Source: Saccharicrinis sp963677345 (GTDB taxonomy: Bacteria > Bacteroidota > Bacteroidia > Bacteroidales > Marinilabiliaceae). From it: a stretch of DNA of 64,000 nucleotides. The stretch covers positions 124,001-188,000 of the forward strand of contig CAXXLC010000029.1 of assembly GCA_963677345.2 (NCBI GenBank), in the 5' to 3' direction. The notes under the pieces were generated by a model that was given only the letters and a program-made list of their open reading frames with translations, ran no database searches and was not told the origin of the DNA. Of the stretch, positions 42,683 to 52,527 are shown piece by piece; within the stretch, counting starts at the first letter, position 1; every line of letters starts with the position of its first letter. The position numbers and the translations under genes were made by a program.

Positions 42683-44011
42683 TTATGGTTTCATTGGTTT
42701 TCTTCCAATGCTATAATATGTAAAACCATTTTCAATAATTTCTTCTGGATCATATATGTTACGACCATCAAAAATGATTTTATTATTAAGAAGTTTATCT
42801 AAAACTTTATAGTTTGGAATTCTAAATTCAGGCCATTCTGTAATAACTATTAATGCTTCAGCGTCAATTAAAACTTCGTAAGGATCTGTGCCATATTCAA
42901 TTTTATCGCCTAAAATTCTTTTAGCTTCCTCTATAGCTACCGGATCATAAGCTTTAACTTTTGCACCCATTTTTAAAAGTTCTTCGATTAAAACCAGAGC
43001 TGGAGCTTCACGCATATCATCAGTTTTAGGTTTAAATGATAATCCCCATAAAGCAAATGTCTTATTTTCCAGGTTGCTTCCAAATTCTTCCTTAATTTTC
43101 TTTACAAGAACATATTTTTGATCATTGTTAACATCTTCAACAGCTTGCAGGAGTCTTAATTTGTAAGCATTATCGTCTGCAGTTTTTATTATAGCCTTTA
43201 CATCTTTAGGGAAACAAGAACCACCATAACCAGCTCCGGCATAAATAAATTTATTGCCAATACGTGCATCAGAACCAATTCCTTTTCTCACCGAAGTAAT
43301 GTCTGCACCAACAATTTCACAAAGGTTAGCCATATCGTTCATGAAACTAATTTTTGTTGCAAGCATGGAGTTTGCAGCATATTTTGTCATTTCAGATGAT
43401 GGAATGTCCATGAAAATAATAGGGTGACCATTTAATAGGAATGGTTTATATAATCGTTGCATTGTTTTTTCTGCCCTTTCAGATTCTGTTCCAACAACAA
43501 TTCGATCTGGTTTTAAAAAATCTTCAATTGCATTTCCTTCTTTTAAGAATTCAGGGTTTGATGCAACATCAAATTCAATCTGAACGCCTCGTTTTTCTAT
43601 CTCGTCATTAATCGCTGCTTTGACCTTTTGTGCAGTGCCAATCGGAACAGTACTTTTGGTAACAACAACCATATAATGATCAAGATTTCTACCTATTTGT
43701 CGGGCTACTTCAAGAACATATTTTAAATCTGCACTTCCATCTTCATCAGGTGGTGTTCCAACTGCGATAAAAACAACATCACTGTTTTCGAGAGATTCCT
43801 GGATGCTTGTAGTGAAGGATAATCGACCTTTTTCAATGTTATCATGAACCATTGTTTCAAGACCGGGTTCATATATAGGAATTATACCATTCTTTAAATT
43901 GGCTATTTTATTTTCATCAATGTCAACACAAGTTACATTAACACCTACATCAGCAAAACATGTTCCTGATACTAGTCCTACATATCCAGTTCCAACAATA
44001 GATATTTTCAT
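42683..44011 (-). CDS. ugd: UDP-glucose 6-dehydrogenase
   Basis: The protein has 442 residues. The N-terminal motif VGTGYVGLVSG (6-16), EFLKEGNAIEDFLKPDRIVVG, the catalytic cysteine in GYGGSCFPKDVKA, and the C-terminal domain FKPKTDDMREAPA are all present. It oxidises UDP-glucose to UDP-glucuronate with two NAD+. It lies upstream of the UDP-xylose synthase gene across a 285-base gap that has no other gene, suggesting its own transcript. Confidence 0.96.
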   Translation of the reverse strand: MKISIVGTGYVGLVSGTCFADVGVNVTCVDIDENKIANLKNGIIPIYEPGLETMVHDNIEKGRLSFTTSIQESLENSDVVFIAVGTPPDEDGSADLKYVLEVARQIGRNLDHYMVVVTKSTVPIGTAQKVKAAINDEIEKRGVQIEFDVASNPEFLKEGNAIEDFLKPDRIVVGTESERAEKTMQRLYKPFLLNGHPIIFMDIPSSEMTKYAANSMLATKISFMNDMANLCEIVGADITSVRKGIGSDARIGNKFIYAGAGYGGSCFPKDVKAIIKTADDNAYKLRLLQAVEDVNNDQKYVLVKKIKEEFGSNLENKTFALWGLSFKPKTDDMREAPALVLIEELLKMGAKVKAYDPVAIEEAKRILGDKIEYGTDPYEVLIDAEALIVITEWPEFRIPNYKVLDKLLNNKIIFDGRNIYDPEEIIENGFTYYSIGRKPMKP

Positions 44012-44405
44012 TTGAATAAAGTTTAATATTTATAAATTTCGCTATGCTTGATACATTCTTTATCAAAGCCAAAAGTAATTATTTTTATGAACTTTAAAAT
44101 TAAATGTAATGTCAATATAGTTTATTGTTTTTTTATTAAAAAGAAAAATGTAGAAAAAACAAGGGTATATTATTAAGTTAAGTATTTATTGATGAGTAGC
44201 TGAGGTTAAATTAAGACTTTATTTGAAGGAAAAGCAAAAATATTTTGAGCTTTATTAGTGAAATTGCCTTGTTTAATTGTTAATAATTTGCGAAATTGAA
44301 AGAAATAGTTGCGTGGGTTTTTAGAATAATTGATAAAAAGTTAGTATTTTTGCAGCTGTTTTTAAAAAATATAATGTCTAACAACTAGTAATTGATTGAT
44401 TTACA
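44012..44405 (+). promoter_or_regulatory. Divergent gap with rpsA leader and candidate -7 box
   Basis: This 394-base AT-rich gap separates ugd and rpsA. TATTTTTG at 44345-44352 fits the TAnnTTTG -7 box and would put the start of the rpsA transcript about 50 nt before the start codon. No good TTG lies at the expected -33 position. I see no other feature. Confidence 0.4.
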
Positions 44406-46256
44406 ATGAGTGAATTAAATGAAAATGCTCAGGAATTAAATGAAAAACCTGAAGTTAAAAACGAAGCAGTGAACGTTACTGCAACAACTTCTGACGCAAA
44501 CTTTGATTGGGATGAGTTTGAACAAGGAGAAGTATTTGGAAAAACCGGATCAAAAGAAGATCTGGAAAAAATGTATGACAAAACCCTTTCTACTATTTCA
44601 GAGAAAGAAGTGATCGAAGGTGAAGTTATTGCATTAAACAAAAGAGAAGTTGTAATAAACATTGGCTTTAAGTCTGATGGTATTATTTCCAGAAATGAAT
44701 TCAGATATAATCCAGAATTAGCCGTTGGTGATAAAGTTGAAGTTTATGTAGAAAGTCAAGAAGATAAAAAAGGTCAATTAGTACTTTCTCACAAAAAAGC
44801 ACGTGCATTACGTTCTTGGGACAGAGTGAATGCTGCTTTAGAAAACGATGAAGTTATCAAAGGATACATTAAGTGTCGTACTAAAGGTGGTATGATCGTT
44901 GATGTATTTGGTATTGAGGCTTTCTTACCAGGTTCACAAATCGATGTGAAACCTATCCGTGACTACGATATGTATGTAGGTAAAACAATGGAATTCAAGG
45001 TTGTTAAAATTAATCCTGAATTTAAAAACGTTGTTGTATCTCACAAAGCTCTTATTGAAGCAGAACTTGAGCAACAGAAGAAGGATATTATTTCTAAACT
45101 TGAAAAAGGACAAGTTCTTGAGGGAACAGTTAAAAATATTACTTCTTATGGTGTATTTATCGACCTTGGAGGAGTGGATGGACTTATCCACATCACTGAC
45201 TTATCTTGGGGTCGCGTAACTCACCCGGAAGAAATCGTTCAGTTAGATCAAAAATTAAATGTTGTAATTCTTGATTTTGATGATGAGAAAAAACGTATTG
45301 CTTTAGGTTTAAAACAATTAACATCTCATCCATGGGATTCATTAGACGCAGCGCTTAAAGTTGGTGATACTGTAAAAGGAAAAGTTGTTGTTATGGCTGA
45401 CTACGGTGCATTTGTTGAAATTGCTCCAGGTGTAGAAGGGTTAATCCATGTTTCAGAAATGTCATGGTCTCAACATTTACGAAGTGCTCAGGATTTCTTG
45501 AAAGTGGGAGATGATGTAGAAGCTACAATTCTTACACTAGATCGTGATGAGCGTAAAATGTCTCTAGGTATTAAGCAATTAAAAGCTGATCCATGGGAGA
45601 AAATAGAAGAGAGTTACGCTGTAGGATCTAAACACCAAGCTAAAGTTCGTAACTTTACAAACTTTGGTGTATTTGTTGAAATAGAAGAAGGAATTGATGG
45701 ATTAATTCACATTTCAGATCTTTCATGGACAAAGAAAATTAAGCATCCTGCAGAATTTACCTCAATTGGTGATATTATTGATGTTGTTGTTTTAGAAATC
45801 GATAAAGAAAACAGAAGATTAAGCTTAGGTCATAAGCAGTTGGAGGAAAATCCATGGGATGTATTTGAAACAATGTTTACTGTTGATTCTGTACATGAAG
45901 GAACTATCACGGAACTATTCGACAAAGGAGCTGTAATTGCATTACCATACGGTGTTGAAGGATTTGCTACTCCTCGTCATTTAGTTAAGGAAGATGGAAC
46001 TCAAGCTAAAGTTGATGAAAAACTTGATTTTAAAGTTATCGAATTTAATAAAGCGTCAAAACGTATAATTCTTTCACATTCAAGAGTTTTTGAAGATGAG
46101 AAAAAGGTTGTAGAAGATACAGAAAAAGCTACTCAAGCAAAAACTACGAAAAAAGGTGTGAAGAAGTTGAAAGATAATTTAGAAAAGACTACATTAGGTG
46201 ATATTTCCAGCTTACAAGCTCTAAAAGATAAAATGGAGAAGGACGAGCAGAAATAA
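44406..46256 (+). CDS. rpsA: 30S ribosomal protein S1
   Basis: The protein has 616 residues. After an acidic N-terminus of about 60 residues, six S1/OB-fold repeats follow, seen as VIEGEVIALNKREVVINIGFKSDG, VIKGYIKCRTKGGMIVDVFGIEAFLPGSQ, VLEGTVKNITSYGVFIDLGGVDGLIH, TVKGKVVVMADYGAFVEIAPGVEGLIH, KHQAKVRNFTNFGVFVEIEEGIDGLIH and VHEGTITELFDKGAVIALPYGVEGF. A lysine-rich tail ends the protein. S1 binds mRNA and helps initiation, important where Shine-Dalgarno sequences are weak, as in this phylum. Confidence 0.97.
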   Translation: MSELNENAQELNEKPEVKNEAVNVTATTSDANFDWDEFEQGEVFGKTGSKEDLEKMYDKTLSTISEKEVIEGEVIALNKREVVINIGFKSDGIISRNEFRYNPELAVGDKVEVYVESQEDKKGQLVLSHKKARALRSWDRVNAALENDEVIKGYIKCRTKGGMIVDVFGIEAFLPGSQIDVKPIRDYDMYVGKTMEFKVVKINPEFKNVVVSHKALIEAELEQQKKDIISKLEKGQVLEGTVKNITSYGVFIDLGGVDGLIHITDLSWGRVTHPEEIVQLDQKLNVVILDFDDEKKRIALGLKQLTSHPWDSLDAALKVGDTVKGKVVVMADYGAFVEIAPGVEGLIHVSEMSWSQHLRSAQDFLKVGDDVEATILTLDRDERKMSLGIKQLKADPWEKIEESYAVGSKHQAKVRNFTNFGVFVEIEEGIDGLIHISDLSWTKKIKHPAEFTSIGDIIDVVVLEIDKENRRLSLGHKQLEENPWDVFETMFTVDSVHEGTITELFDKGAVIALPYGVEGFATPRHLVKEDGTQAKVDEKLDFKVIEFNKASKRIILSHSRVFEDEKKVVEDTEKATQAKTTKKGVKKLKDNLEKTTLGDISSLQALKDKMEKDEQK

Positions 46257-46298
46257 TTATAGCCTAAATGAGTAGTATTCAATAAATTCTTTTTACAG

Positions 46299-46652
46299 AT
46301 GGACTTTAAAATAGATAAATTAGATGATTTTACACTTATACAGATTTTAAAGGAAAAGCTAGATACGCATATTGCGCCTTCTCTTAAATCTGAACTTGTT
46401 TTATTATCAGGAAATGGAGAACATAATATTCTTCTGGATCTTGGAAAAGCAAATTATTGTGATTCATCTGGATTGAGTGCTATTCTTGTAGCTAACAGGT
46501 TGTGTAAAAATGCTGATGGAGTGTTTGTTTTAGCGGGATTACAACCGGCGGTAGAGAGATTAATTTCTGTATCGCAATTGGATTCTGTTTTAACAATCGC
46601 TACCAATATTGATGAAGGTATTGAATTAATGAAAAAAGCTATTGAAAAATAA
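46299..46652 (+). CDS. STAS-domain anti-sigma-factor antagonist-like protein
   Basis: The protein has 117 residues in a single STAS domain. The conserved phosphoserine site is in YCDSSGLSAILVANRL (about 56-71). Such proteins take part in partner-switching, where a kinase phosphorylates the serine. It ends at the A of the ATG of rnz (ATAATG overlap) and so is translationally coupled to it. The partner kinase is not adjacent; the SiaB-like kinase at 51961 is one candidate. Function is inferred. Confidence 0.88.
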   Translation: MDFKIDKLDDFTLIQILKEKLDTHIAPSLKSELVLLSGNGEHNILLDLGKANYCDSSGLSAILVANRLCKNADGVFVLAGLQPAVERLISVSQLDSVLTIATNIDEGIELMKKAIEK

Positions 46653-47572
46653 TGTTTAAAACATTTTCGATTACCGTCTTAGGAAGTAATTCGGCATTAC
46701 CAACTTCTGAAAGATATCCTACCGCTCAGTTGCTCAATGTTTCTGAGCGGTTTTTTTTGATAGATTGTGGGGAGGGAACTCAAATACAATTGCGTAAAAA
46801 TAAGATTAAGTTTACCAAGATTAATCACGTTTTTATATCGCACCTTCATGGTGACCATTGTTTTGGTTTAATTGGTTTTATTTCAACTTTAGCATTGCTG
46901 GGCAGAAATAAAGAGTTGTATATTCATGCTCATCCTGATTTAGAAAAAATACTATCCCCTCAATTACAGTATTTTTGTAGAGACCTCCCATTTAAAGTAG
47001 TTTTTGTGAATTTTGATGTTAAAAATTCAGAATGTATTTATGAGGATAAGAACCTTGAAGTGTTTACAATTCCATTAATTCATAGAGTACCTACTGTTGG
47101 ATTCTTGTTTAAAGAAAAAACCGGAGAACGCAAGGTTAGAAAAGAATTTATATTTAAATATCAGCCTTCAATTAAAGATATTTTAGCAATAAAAAAAGGA
47201 GAGGCATATTGTACTCAAAATGGGGACATAATTCCTAATGAACAAATAACAATTGAACCACCTAAGTCCTTGTCTTATGCTTTTTGTACAGATACCAGAC
47301 CAAATAGAGCTATTTTACCCCTGATAGAGGGCGTTGATTTACTATATCACGAAACTACTTTCCTAAAAGAAGATAAAGAATTGGCTCATAAAACTTTTCA
47401 TAGTACTACAGAACAGGCTGCTTTTATGGCTAAGGAAGCCAATGTGAAGCAGTTAATGATAGGTCATTATTCTACCAGGTATAAAAATTTAAAACTTTTT
47501 CTGAATGAAGCTCAGGATGAATTTGAAAACACAATTTTAGCCAAAGAAGGAGTTGTGGTAACATTAGTATAA
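46652..47572 (+). CDS. rnz: Ribonuclease Z
   Basis: The protein has 306 residues, matching short-form RNase Z. The metallo-beta-lactamase motif is SHLHGDHCFGL (about 64-74), with IDCGEGTQIQLRKN before it, CTDTRPN and HETTFL in the middle, and the C-terminal LMIGHYSTRYKN. It cleaves tRNA precursors after the discriminator base. That suits a genome whose tRNA-Asp genes lack an encoded CCA. It overlaps the STAS gene by one base. Confidence 0.95.
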   Translation: MFKTFSITVLGSNSALPTSERYPTAQLLNVSERFFLIDCGEGTQIQLRKNKIKFTKINHVFISHLHGDHCFGLIGFISTLALLGRNKELYIHAHPDLEKILSPQLQYFCRDLPFKVVFVNFDVKNSECIYEDKNLEVFTIPLIHRVPTVGFLFKEKTGERKVRKEFIFKYQPSIKDILAIKKGEAYCTQNGDIIPNEQITIEPPKSLSYAFCTDTRPNRAILPLIEGVDLLYHETTFLKEDKELAHKTFHSTTEQAAFMAKEANVKQLMIGHYSTRYKNLKLFLNEAQDEFENTILAKEGVVVTLV

Positions 47573-47600
47573 TTATCATTCAAATATGGATTTTAATGTC

Positions 47601-47608
47601 TATATTTG
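47601..47608 (+). promoter_or_regulatory. Candidate -7 box of guaA
   Basis: TATATTTG fits TAnnTTTG and lies 42 nt before the start codon; no clear TTG at the -33 position. Confidence 0.4.
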
Positions 47609-47649
47609 CGCAAAATTAATAGTTTATAAACCCATTAAGCCTCTGTTTA

Positions 47650-49179
47650 ATGCAAGAAAAAATAGTTATTCTTGATTTTGGGTCACAATATACCCAACTA
47701 ATCGCCCGTAGGGTAAGAGAGTTAAATGTGTACTGTGAAATTCATCCTTTTCATTCAGTACCTGAGTTAGATAGTAGTGTAAAAGGAGTAATTCTTTCAG
47801 GAAGTCCTTATAGCGTGCGTGATGAAGAGGCACCAATTCCTGATTTAGCAAATATAAAAGGTAAGTATCCATTGCTTGGTGTATGTTATGGTGCACAGTT
47901 TTTATCTCAATATTTTGGAGGTGAAGTAAAACCTTCGAATACAAGAGAGTATGGGAGAGCAAATTTAGGTTTTATAGATAGATCTAATGAATTAATGACA
48001 GGTGTGCCTGATCATTCTCAGGTTTGGATGTCTCATGGAGATACTATTGTAAATTTACCTGAAAATTATTCAATTATTGCCAGTACTGGCGATGTTAAGG
48101 TTGCTGCCTATGAGGTTAAAAATGAAAACACATGGGGCTTACAATTTCATCCTGAAGTTTATCATTCAACAGACGGAAAAACAATTCTTTTTAATTTTGT
48201 TGTTTCTATTTGTGGTTGTTCACAAAATTGGACTCCAGATTCATTTGTTGATTCAACGGTAGCTGCATTAAAAGCCCAGTTAGGTAATGATAAAGTTGTT
48301 TTAGGTTTGTCTGGTGGTGTAGATTCAACAGTTGCTGGTGTTTTATTGAATAAAGCAATTGGCGATAATTTAACTTGTATCTTTGTTGATAATGGATTGT
48401 TAAGAAAGAATGAATACCAAAATGTTTTGGATTCATATCAGCATATGGGATTGAATGTTATCGGGGTTGATGCAAAAAAAGAATTTCTAAGTGAACTAGC
48501 TGGTGTTTCAGATCCTGAAACAAAGAGAAAGATTATAGGGCGTGTATTTATAGAAACTTTTGATAAAGAAGCACACAAAATTCAGGATGTAAAATGGTTG
48601 GCGCAAGGAACTATTTACCCTGATGTCATTGAGTCTGTTTCTGTTAATGGCCCTTCAGCAACCATTAAATCTCATCATAATGTGGGAGGTTTGCCTGATA
48701 AAATGAATTTAAAGGTGGTTGAACCATTGAATTTATTGTTTAAAGATGAAGTTCGTAGAGTTGGTAAAGCAATGGGTATATCCCCAGCATTACTTGGCCG
48801 TCATCCTTTCCCTGGTCCTGGTTTGGCAATCCGTATTTTAGGTGATATTACAGAAGAAAAGATTAGTATTCTTCAGGAAGTAGATCATATTTTTATTCAG
48901 GGTTTAAAGGATAATGAACTTTATGATGATGTATGGCAGGCAGGAGTAATGCTTTTACCGGTGCAGTCAGTAGGAGTGATGGGCGATGAAAGAACCTATG
49001 AAAGAGTGGTGGCATTAAGAGCTGTTTCATCCACTGATGGTATGACTGCTGATTGGGTGCACTTACCATATGAATTCTTAGCTAAAATATCAAATGATAT
49101 TATTAATAAAGTTAAAGGAGTGAACAGAGTTGTTTATGATATAAGTTCAAAGCCACCAGCAACAATCGAGTGGGAGTAA
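47650..49179 (+). CDS. guaA: GMP synthase (glutamine-hydrolysing)
   Basis: The protein has 509 residues. The amidotransferase domain has VCYGAQFL with the nucleophile Cys (about 79) and LQFHPEVYH. The ATP-pyrophosphatase domain has GLSGGVDSTVA (about 219-229), and the C-terminal dimerisation domain ends SKPPATIEWE. It converts XMP to GMP with glutamine. A strong terminator follows 24 nt after the stop. Confidence 0.97.
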   Translation: MQEKIVILDFGSQYTQLIARRVRELNVYCEIHPFHSVPELDSSVKGVILSGSPYSVRDEEAPIPDLANIKGKYPLLGVCYGAQFLSQYFGGEVKPSNTREYGRANLGFIDRSNELMTGVPDHSQVWMSHGDTIVNLPENYSIIASTGDVKVAAYEVKNENTWGLQFHPEVYHSTDGKTILFNFVVSICGCSQNWTPDSFVDSTVAALKAQLGNDKVVLGLSGGVDSTVAGVLLNKAIGDNLTCIFVDNGLLRKNEYQNVLDSYQHMGLNVIGVDAKKEFLSELAGVSDPETKRKIIGRVFIETFDKEAHKIQDVKWLAQGTIYPDVIESVSVNGPSATIKSHHNVGGLPDKMNLKVVEPLNLLFKDEVRRVGKAMGISPALLGRHPFPGPGLAIRILGDITEEKISILQEVDHIFIQGLKDNELYDDVWQAGVMLLPVQSVGVMGDERTYERVVALRAVSSTDGMTADWVHLPYEFLAKISNDIINKVKGVNRVVYDISSKPPATIEWE

Positions 49180-49202
49180 AGCTTAATAATATTAATAGAT
49201 TT

Positions 49203-49236
49203 AAAAGACCAGAAATATTCTGGTCTTTTTTTTGTT
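49203..49236 (+). terminator. Terminator of guaA
   Basis: A 12-bp perfect stem (49203-49214 with 49218-49229) with a 3-nt loop is followed by a long T run. Confidence 0.92.
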
Positions 49237-49304
49237 TTTTACTTTAAAGAGATCTAATAGTTTTTATCTTTGTTTTGCTCTGGTTATAAATTAATAATTT
49301 CATT

Positions 49305-50903
49305 ATGTTCTTTAATAAAATGGTTAAATATTCCTCGTTATTTGTTGTTTTTATATTTCTATTCGGTAATTCAGAAATTGTAAAGGCACAGAATTTTAAT
49401 CAGGATTTACAGAAGTTACAATTAGCATATAAATTGATTTCTACTTTTTATGTTGACTCAGTTGATAATGAGAAATTAGTCGAAGATGCGATTGCCGGAA
49501 TGCTTAAAAACCTCGATCCCCATTCGGAATATTTGTCACCGGAAGAAGTGCAGAGACTTAATGAACCACTTGATGGAGGGTTTGAAGGTATAGGAATTCA
49601 ATTTAATATTTTAAATGATACTTTATTAGTGGTTTCTCCTATATCTGGAGGACCATCAGAAAAAGTTGGAATTATTGCCGATGATAGGATTATTTATATC
49701 GGTGATGAAAAAGTGGCTGGAGTAGGCTTGACTATTAGTGGAGTAAAAGAACGTCTTAAAGGAAAGAAAGGAACTAAAGTTCGATTAAAGATATTAAGAA
49801 AGGGAAAAGCTAAGTTGCTGGATTTTACCGTTGAAAGAGACAAGATTCCAATCTATAGTGTAGAAGCTTCTTACATGGCTGCAGAAGATATAGGTTATGT
49901 TAAAATAAATCAGTTTAGTGCAACAACCGCAAAAGAGTTTCATGATACGTTAAAAGATTTGAAGAAGCAAGGAATGGAGGATTTGATTCTCGATCTACGA
50001 GGAAATCCTGGAGGTTACTTAAAGGCGGCAATCGATGTTGTAAATGAGTTTTTAGTTGGAGATAAGCTAATTGTGTATACTGAAGGCCTCACTAGTCCCC
50101 GAAGAGAATATCATTCATCAGAGGAAGGTTTGTTGAAAAATGGTAAAATTGTGGTTTTAATCAATGAAGGTTCTGCTTCTGCAAGTGAAATTGTTACGGG
50201 TGCTATACAAGATTGGGATAGAGGTATTGTTGTAGGAAGAAGGAGTTTTGGAAAAGGATTGGTGCAGAGACCTTTAAATTTGCAAGATGGCTCAATGATT
50301 AAATTAACAATTGCAAAATACTATACTCCATCCGGAAGATGTATTCAAAAGTCTTATGATAAAGGAGTTGATGCATACCGGCAAGAAATATTTATGAGAG
50401 ATGTTGTTCATCAGGAAAATGATTCAATAAAAGATAAGACTCAGGAGTATCATACAAAAGCTTCACAGAGATTAGTTTACGGTGGGGGAGGAATCAATCC
50501 GGATATTTTTATTCCTGCAGATACTGTAGGTTATTCTGATTATTACCGGGATTTAATTGCATTCGGGGTGATTAATCGTTATGTTTTATCGTATGTGGAT
50601 AAAAATAGATCCGAATTGACAAATAAATATGTATCTTTTAAATTATTTAATGATTCATTTTTTGTTGGAGATAAGATGATATTAGACCTGATAGAAGAGA
50701 GTGAAAAAGCTGGTGTTAGTTTTGATAAAAAAGAACTGGAGGTATCACTTGATCATTTGAAATTACAACTAAAGGGCTTAATTGCCCGAAATATTTATGG
50801 TGTCAAAGAGTATTTTCAAATTATGAATATAACTTCAGGTGAGTATATAAAAGCTTTGGAAATATTATCCTCTGATAAATCATATTCAAACTTGTTGAAT
50901 TAA
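49305..50903 (+). CDS. S41-family C-terminal processing peptidase
   Basis: The protein has 532 residues. An N-terminal signal or anchor segment (about 8-28, ending VKAQ) is followed by a PDZ domain (EGIGIQFNILNDTLLVVSPI, about 98-180). The S41 protease core has NQFSATTAKEFHDTL, LDLRGNPGGYL, NEGSASASEIVTGAIQDW with the nucleophile Ser, and GRRSFGKGLVQ with the catalytic Lys. CtpA-type proteases trim periplasmic or outer-membrane proteins. TATCTTTG at 49265-49272 is a possible -7 box. It is 15 nt before cysE. Confidence 0.94.
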   Translation: MFFNKMVKYSSLFVVFIFLFGNSEIVKAQNFNQDLQKLQLAYKLISTFYVDSVDNEKLVEDAIAGMLKNLDPHSEYLSPEEVQRLNEPLDGGFEGIGIQFNILNDTLLVVSPISGGPSEKVGIIADDRIIYIGDEKVAGVGLTISGVKERLKGKKGTKVRLKILRKGKAKLLDFTVERDKIPIYSVEASYMAAEDIGYVKINQFSATTAKEFHDTLKDLKKQGMEDLILDLRGNPGGYLKAAIDVVNEFLVGDKLIVYTEGLTSPRREYHSSEEGLLKNGKIVVLINEGSASASEIVTGAIQDWDRGIVVGRRSFGKGLVQRPLNLQDGSMIKLTIAKYYTPSGRCIQKSYDKGVDAYRQEIFMRDVVHQENDSIKDKTQEYHTKASQRLVYGGGGINPDIFIPADTVGYSDYYRDLIAFGVINRYVLSYVDKNRSELTNKYVSFKLFNDSFFVGDKMILDLIEESEKAGVSFDKKELEVSLDHLKLQLKGLIARNIYGVKEYFQIMNITSGEYIKALEILSSDKSYSNLLN

Positions 50904-50918
50904 TTCAAATATTAAATT

Positions 50919-51845
50919 ATGACGCAATTTAAATACCCTGGCATATTACAAAAAACAATCACTGAATTAACTAATAGAGAATCTTATAAAAGTGTGTGTC
51001 ATACACATATTTTTGATTACCCAATGCCATCAGGAAATGTTATTGGTGAAATAGTAAATTTAACCAGGGAGATTATTTTTCCGGGGTATTTTGGTGATTC
51101 ACCTGTTCGTTCTGAAAGTATTCATTATTATATAGGGGTTAATACCGAGCGTTTGTTTGAATTGCTAAATCGTCAGATTTTGGCAGGTTTATGTTTTCAA
51201 TGCAGAATGTCGGACCCCGAAAAACTTAAAGAAAATAAGTTAAAAGCATTTGAAATCACTAAAAATTTTATAGCAGAACTGCCTGAGTTACGAAGATTAT
51301 TAACTACAGATGTGGAAGCAGCTTATTTAGGTGATCCTGCAGCCAAAAGCAGGGGAGAAGTGATTTTTTGCTATCCTGCAATCAGAGCTATATCCAGTTA
51401 TAGAATTGCTCATACTTTAGTCAATCTGGATGTGCCTGTAATTCCAAGGATGATTTCAGAAATGGCTCATTCTGAAACCGGTATTGATATACACCCCAAA
51501 GCTCAAATCGATGAATATTTTACTATTGATCACGGTACGGGTGTTGTTATTGGTGCTACATCCATCATAGGTAAGAATGTGAAATTATTTCAAGGAGTAA
51601 CTTTAGGCGCTAAAAGCTTTCCGCTCGACGAAAGCGGAAATCCAATTAAAGGAATACCTCGTCATCCTATAGTGGAAGATGATGTTGTTATTTATTCTCA
51701 AGCAACAATTTTAGGCAGGATAACTATAGGGCAGGGTTCTGTAATAGGAGGTAATGTCTGGGTAACAACTAATGTGAAACCGGGTTCTAAATTAGTTCAA
51801 TTTAAACCAAAGGATGGTTTGTTTAGAGAAGGAGCCGGAATTTAG
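50919..51845 (+). CDS. cysE: Serine O-acetyltransferase
   Basis: The protein has 308 residues. An N-terminal helical domain of about 170 residues, longer than in short SATs, precedes the left-handed beta-helix: MAHSETGIDIHPKAQIDEYFTIDHGTGVVIGATSIIG with the catalytic Asp-His pair, and GVTLGAKS. The C-terminal repeat part is RHPIVEDDVVIYSQATILG. It makes O-acetylserine for cysteine synthesis. It follows the S41 protease gene by 15 nt. Confidence 0.93.
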   Translation: MTQFKYPGILQKTITELTNRESYKSVCHTHIFDYPMPSGNVIGEIVNLTREIIFPGYFGDSPVRSESIHYYIGVNTERLFELLNRQILAGLCFQCRMSDPEKLKENKLKAFEITKNFIAELPELRRLLTTDVEAAYLGDPAAKSRGEVIFCYPAIRAISSYRIAHTLVNLDVPVIPRMISEMAHSETGIDIHPKAQIDEYFTIDHGTGVVIGATSIIGKNVKLFQGVTLGAKSFPLDESGNPIKGIPRHPIVEDDVVIYSQATILGRITIGQGSVIGGNVWVTTNVKPGSKLVQFKPKDGLFREGAGI

Positions 51846-51906
51846 TGATTTTTCCAGATTTTGCACATATTGTTTACGATTATTCAAAAAATGATTTATG
51901 AATGAG

Positions 51907-51936
51907 TTTGTACAATAGTCAAAATTTATATATTTG
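51907..51936 (+). promoter_or_regulatory. Promoter of siaB-siaC
   Basis: TTTG at 51907-51910, an 18-nt spacer and TATATTTG at 51929-51936 match the Bacteroidota consensus. The implied start near 51943 lies after the upstream ATG-like codons at 51934 and supports translation from 51961. Confidence 0.65.
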
Positions 51937-51960
51937 TGTCAAGCTTTATTAATAACACAA

Positions 51961-52509
51961 ATGGCATTTAATATAACAGAATGGTATAACGATAAATTAG
52001 AGGGAGAAGTTATTCTTAACTTTAATGGAAGTATTACCTCTGATCTTATAACAGAAGCTTTAGAGACTATTGAAAATAGTTTAAATTTAAAGAATGAAAA
52101 AAATAAGATCAGAAAAAAAGTATATAATGTATTTGTAGAGTGTTTACAGAATTTGTACCATCATGTTGATACAGCTCCGGTAGAGTTAAATGATAATCAG
52201 CAAAATAATTTTGGGGTTATTATATTAAGTAAAGATGGTTCTTTTTATAGAATATCTACAGGTAATTTTGTAGATAAAAATAAAATTAATGTAATCAAGG
52301 ATAGAATTGATCAGGTTAATTCTCTTTCAGATAAAGAAATACGAATGCTGTATTTGGATATTATGAGTAATGGAGAGTTTAGTGATAAAGGAGGTGGTGG
52401 ATTAGGTATGCTTGATATTGTAAGAAAGACTGGAAATAAGTTGGAATATTATTTTTATAAGTACAACGACAGTCATATCTTTTTTTCATTAGATGTATAT
52501 ATTAGTTAA
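51961..52509 (+). CDS. SiaB-family protein kinase (DUF6272)
   Basis: The start at 51961 (MAFNITEWYNDKLEGEVIL) gives 182 residues. GHKL ATPase features are visible: the N box NVFVECLQNLYHHVD (about 54-68) with the Asn, and a glycine-rich GGGGLGMLDIVRKTGNK (about 146-162). SiaB phosphorylates SiaC in Pseudomonas aeruginosa, controlling a diguanylate cyclase and aggregation. Here it is 18 nt upstream of a SiaC homologue, so the kinase-substrate pair is kept. The phosphatase SiaA and cyclase SiaD are not in the window. Confidence 0.88.
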   Translation: MAFNITEWYNDKLEGEVILNFNGSITSDLITEALETIENSLNLKNEKNKIRKKVYNVFVECLQNLYHHVDTAPVELNDNQQNNFGVIILSKDGSFYRISTGNFVDKNKINVIKDRIDQVNSLSDKEIRMLYLDIMSNGEFSDKGGGGLGMLDIVRKTGNKLEYYFYKYNDSHIFFSLDVYIS

Positions 52510-52527
52510 AACCATATAGTTGCCAAT

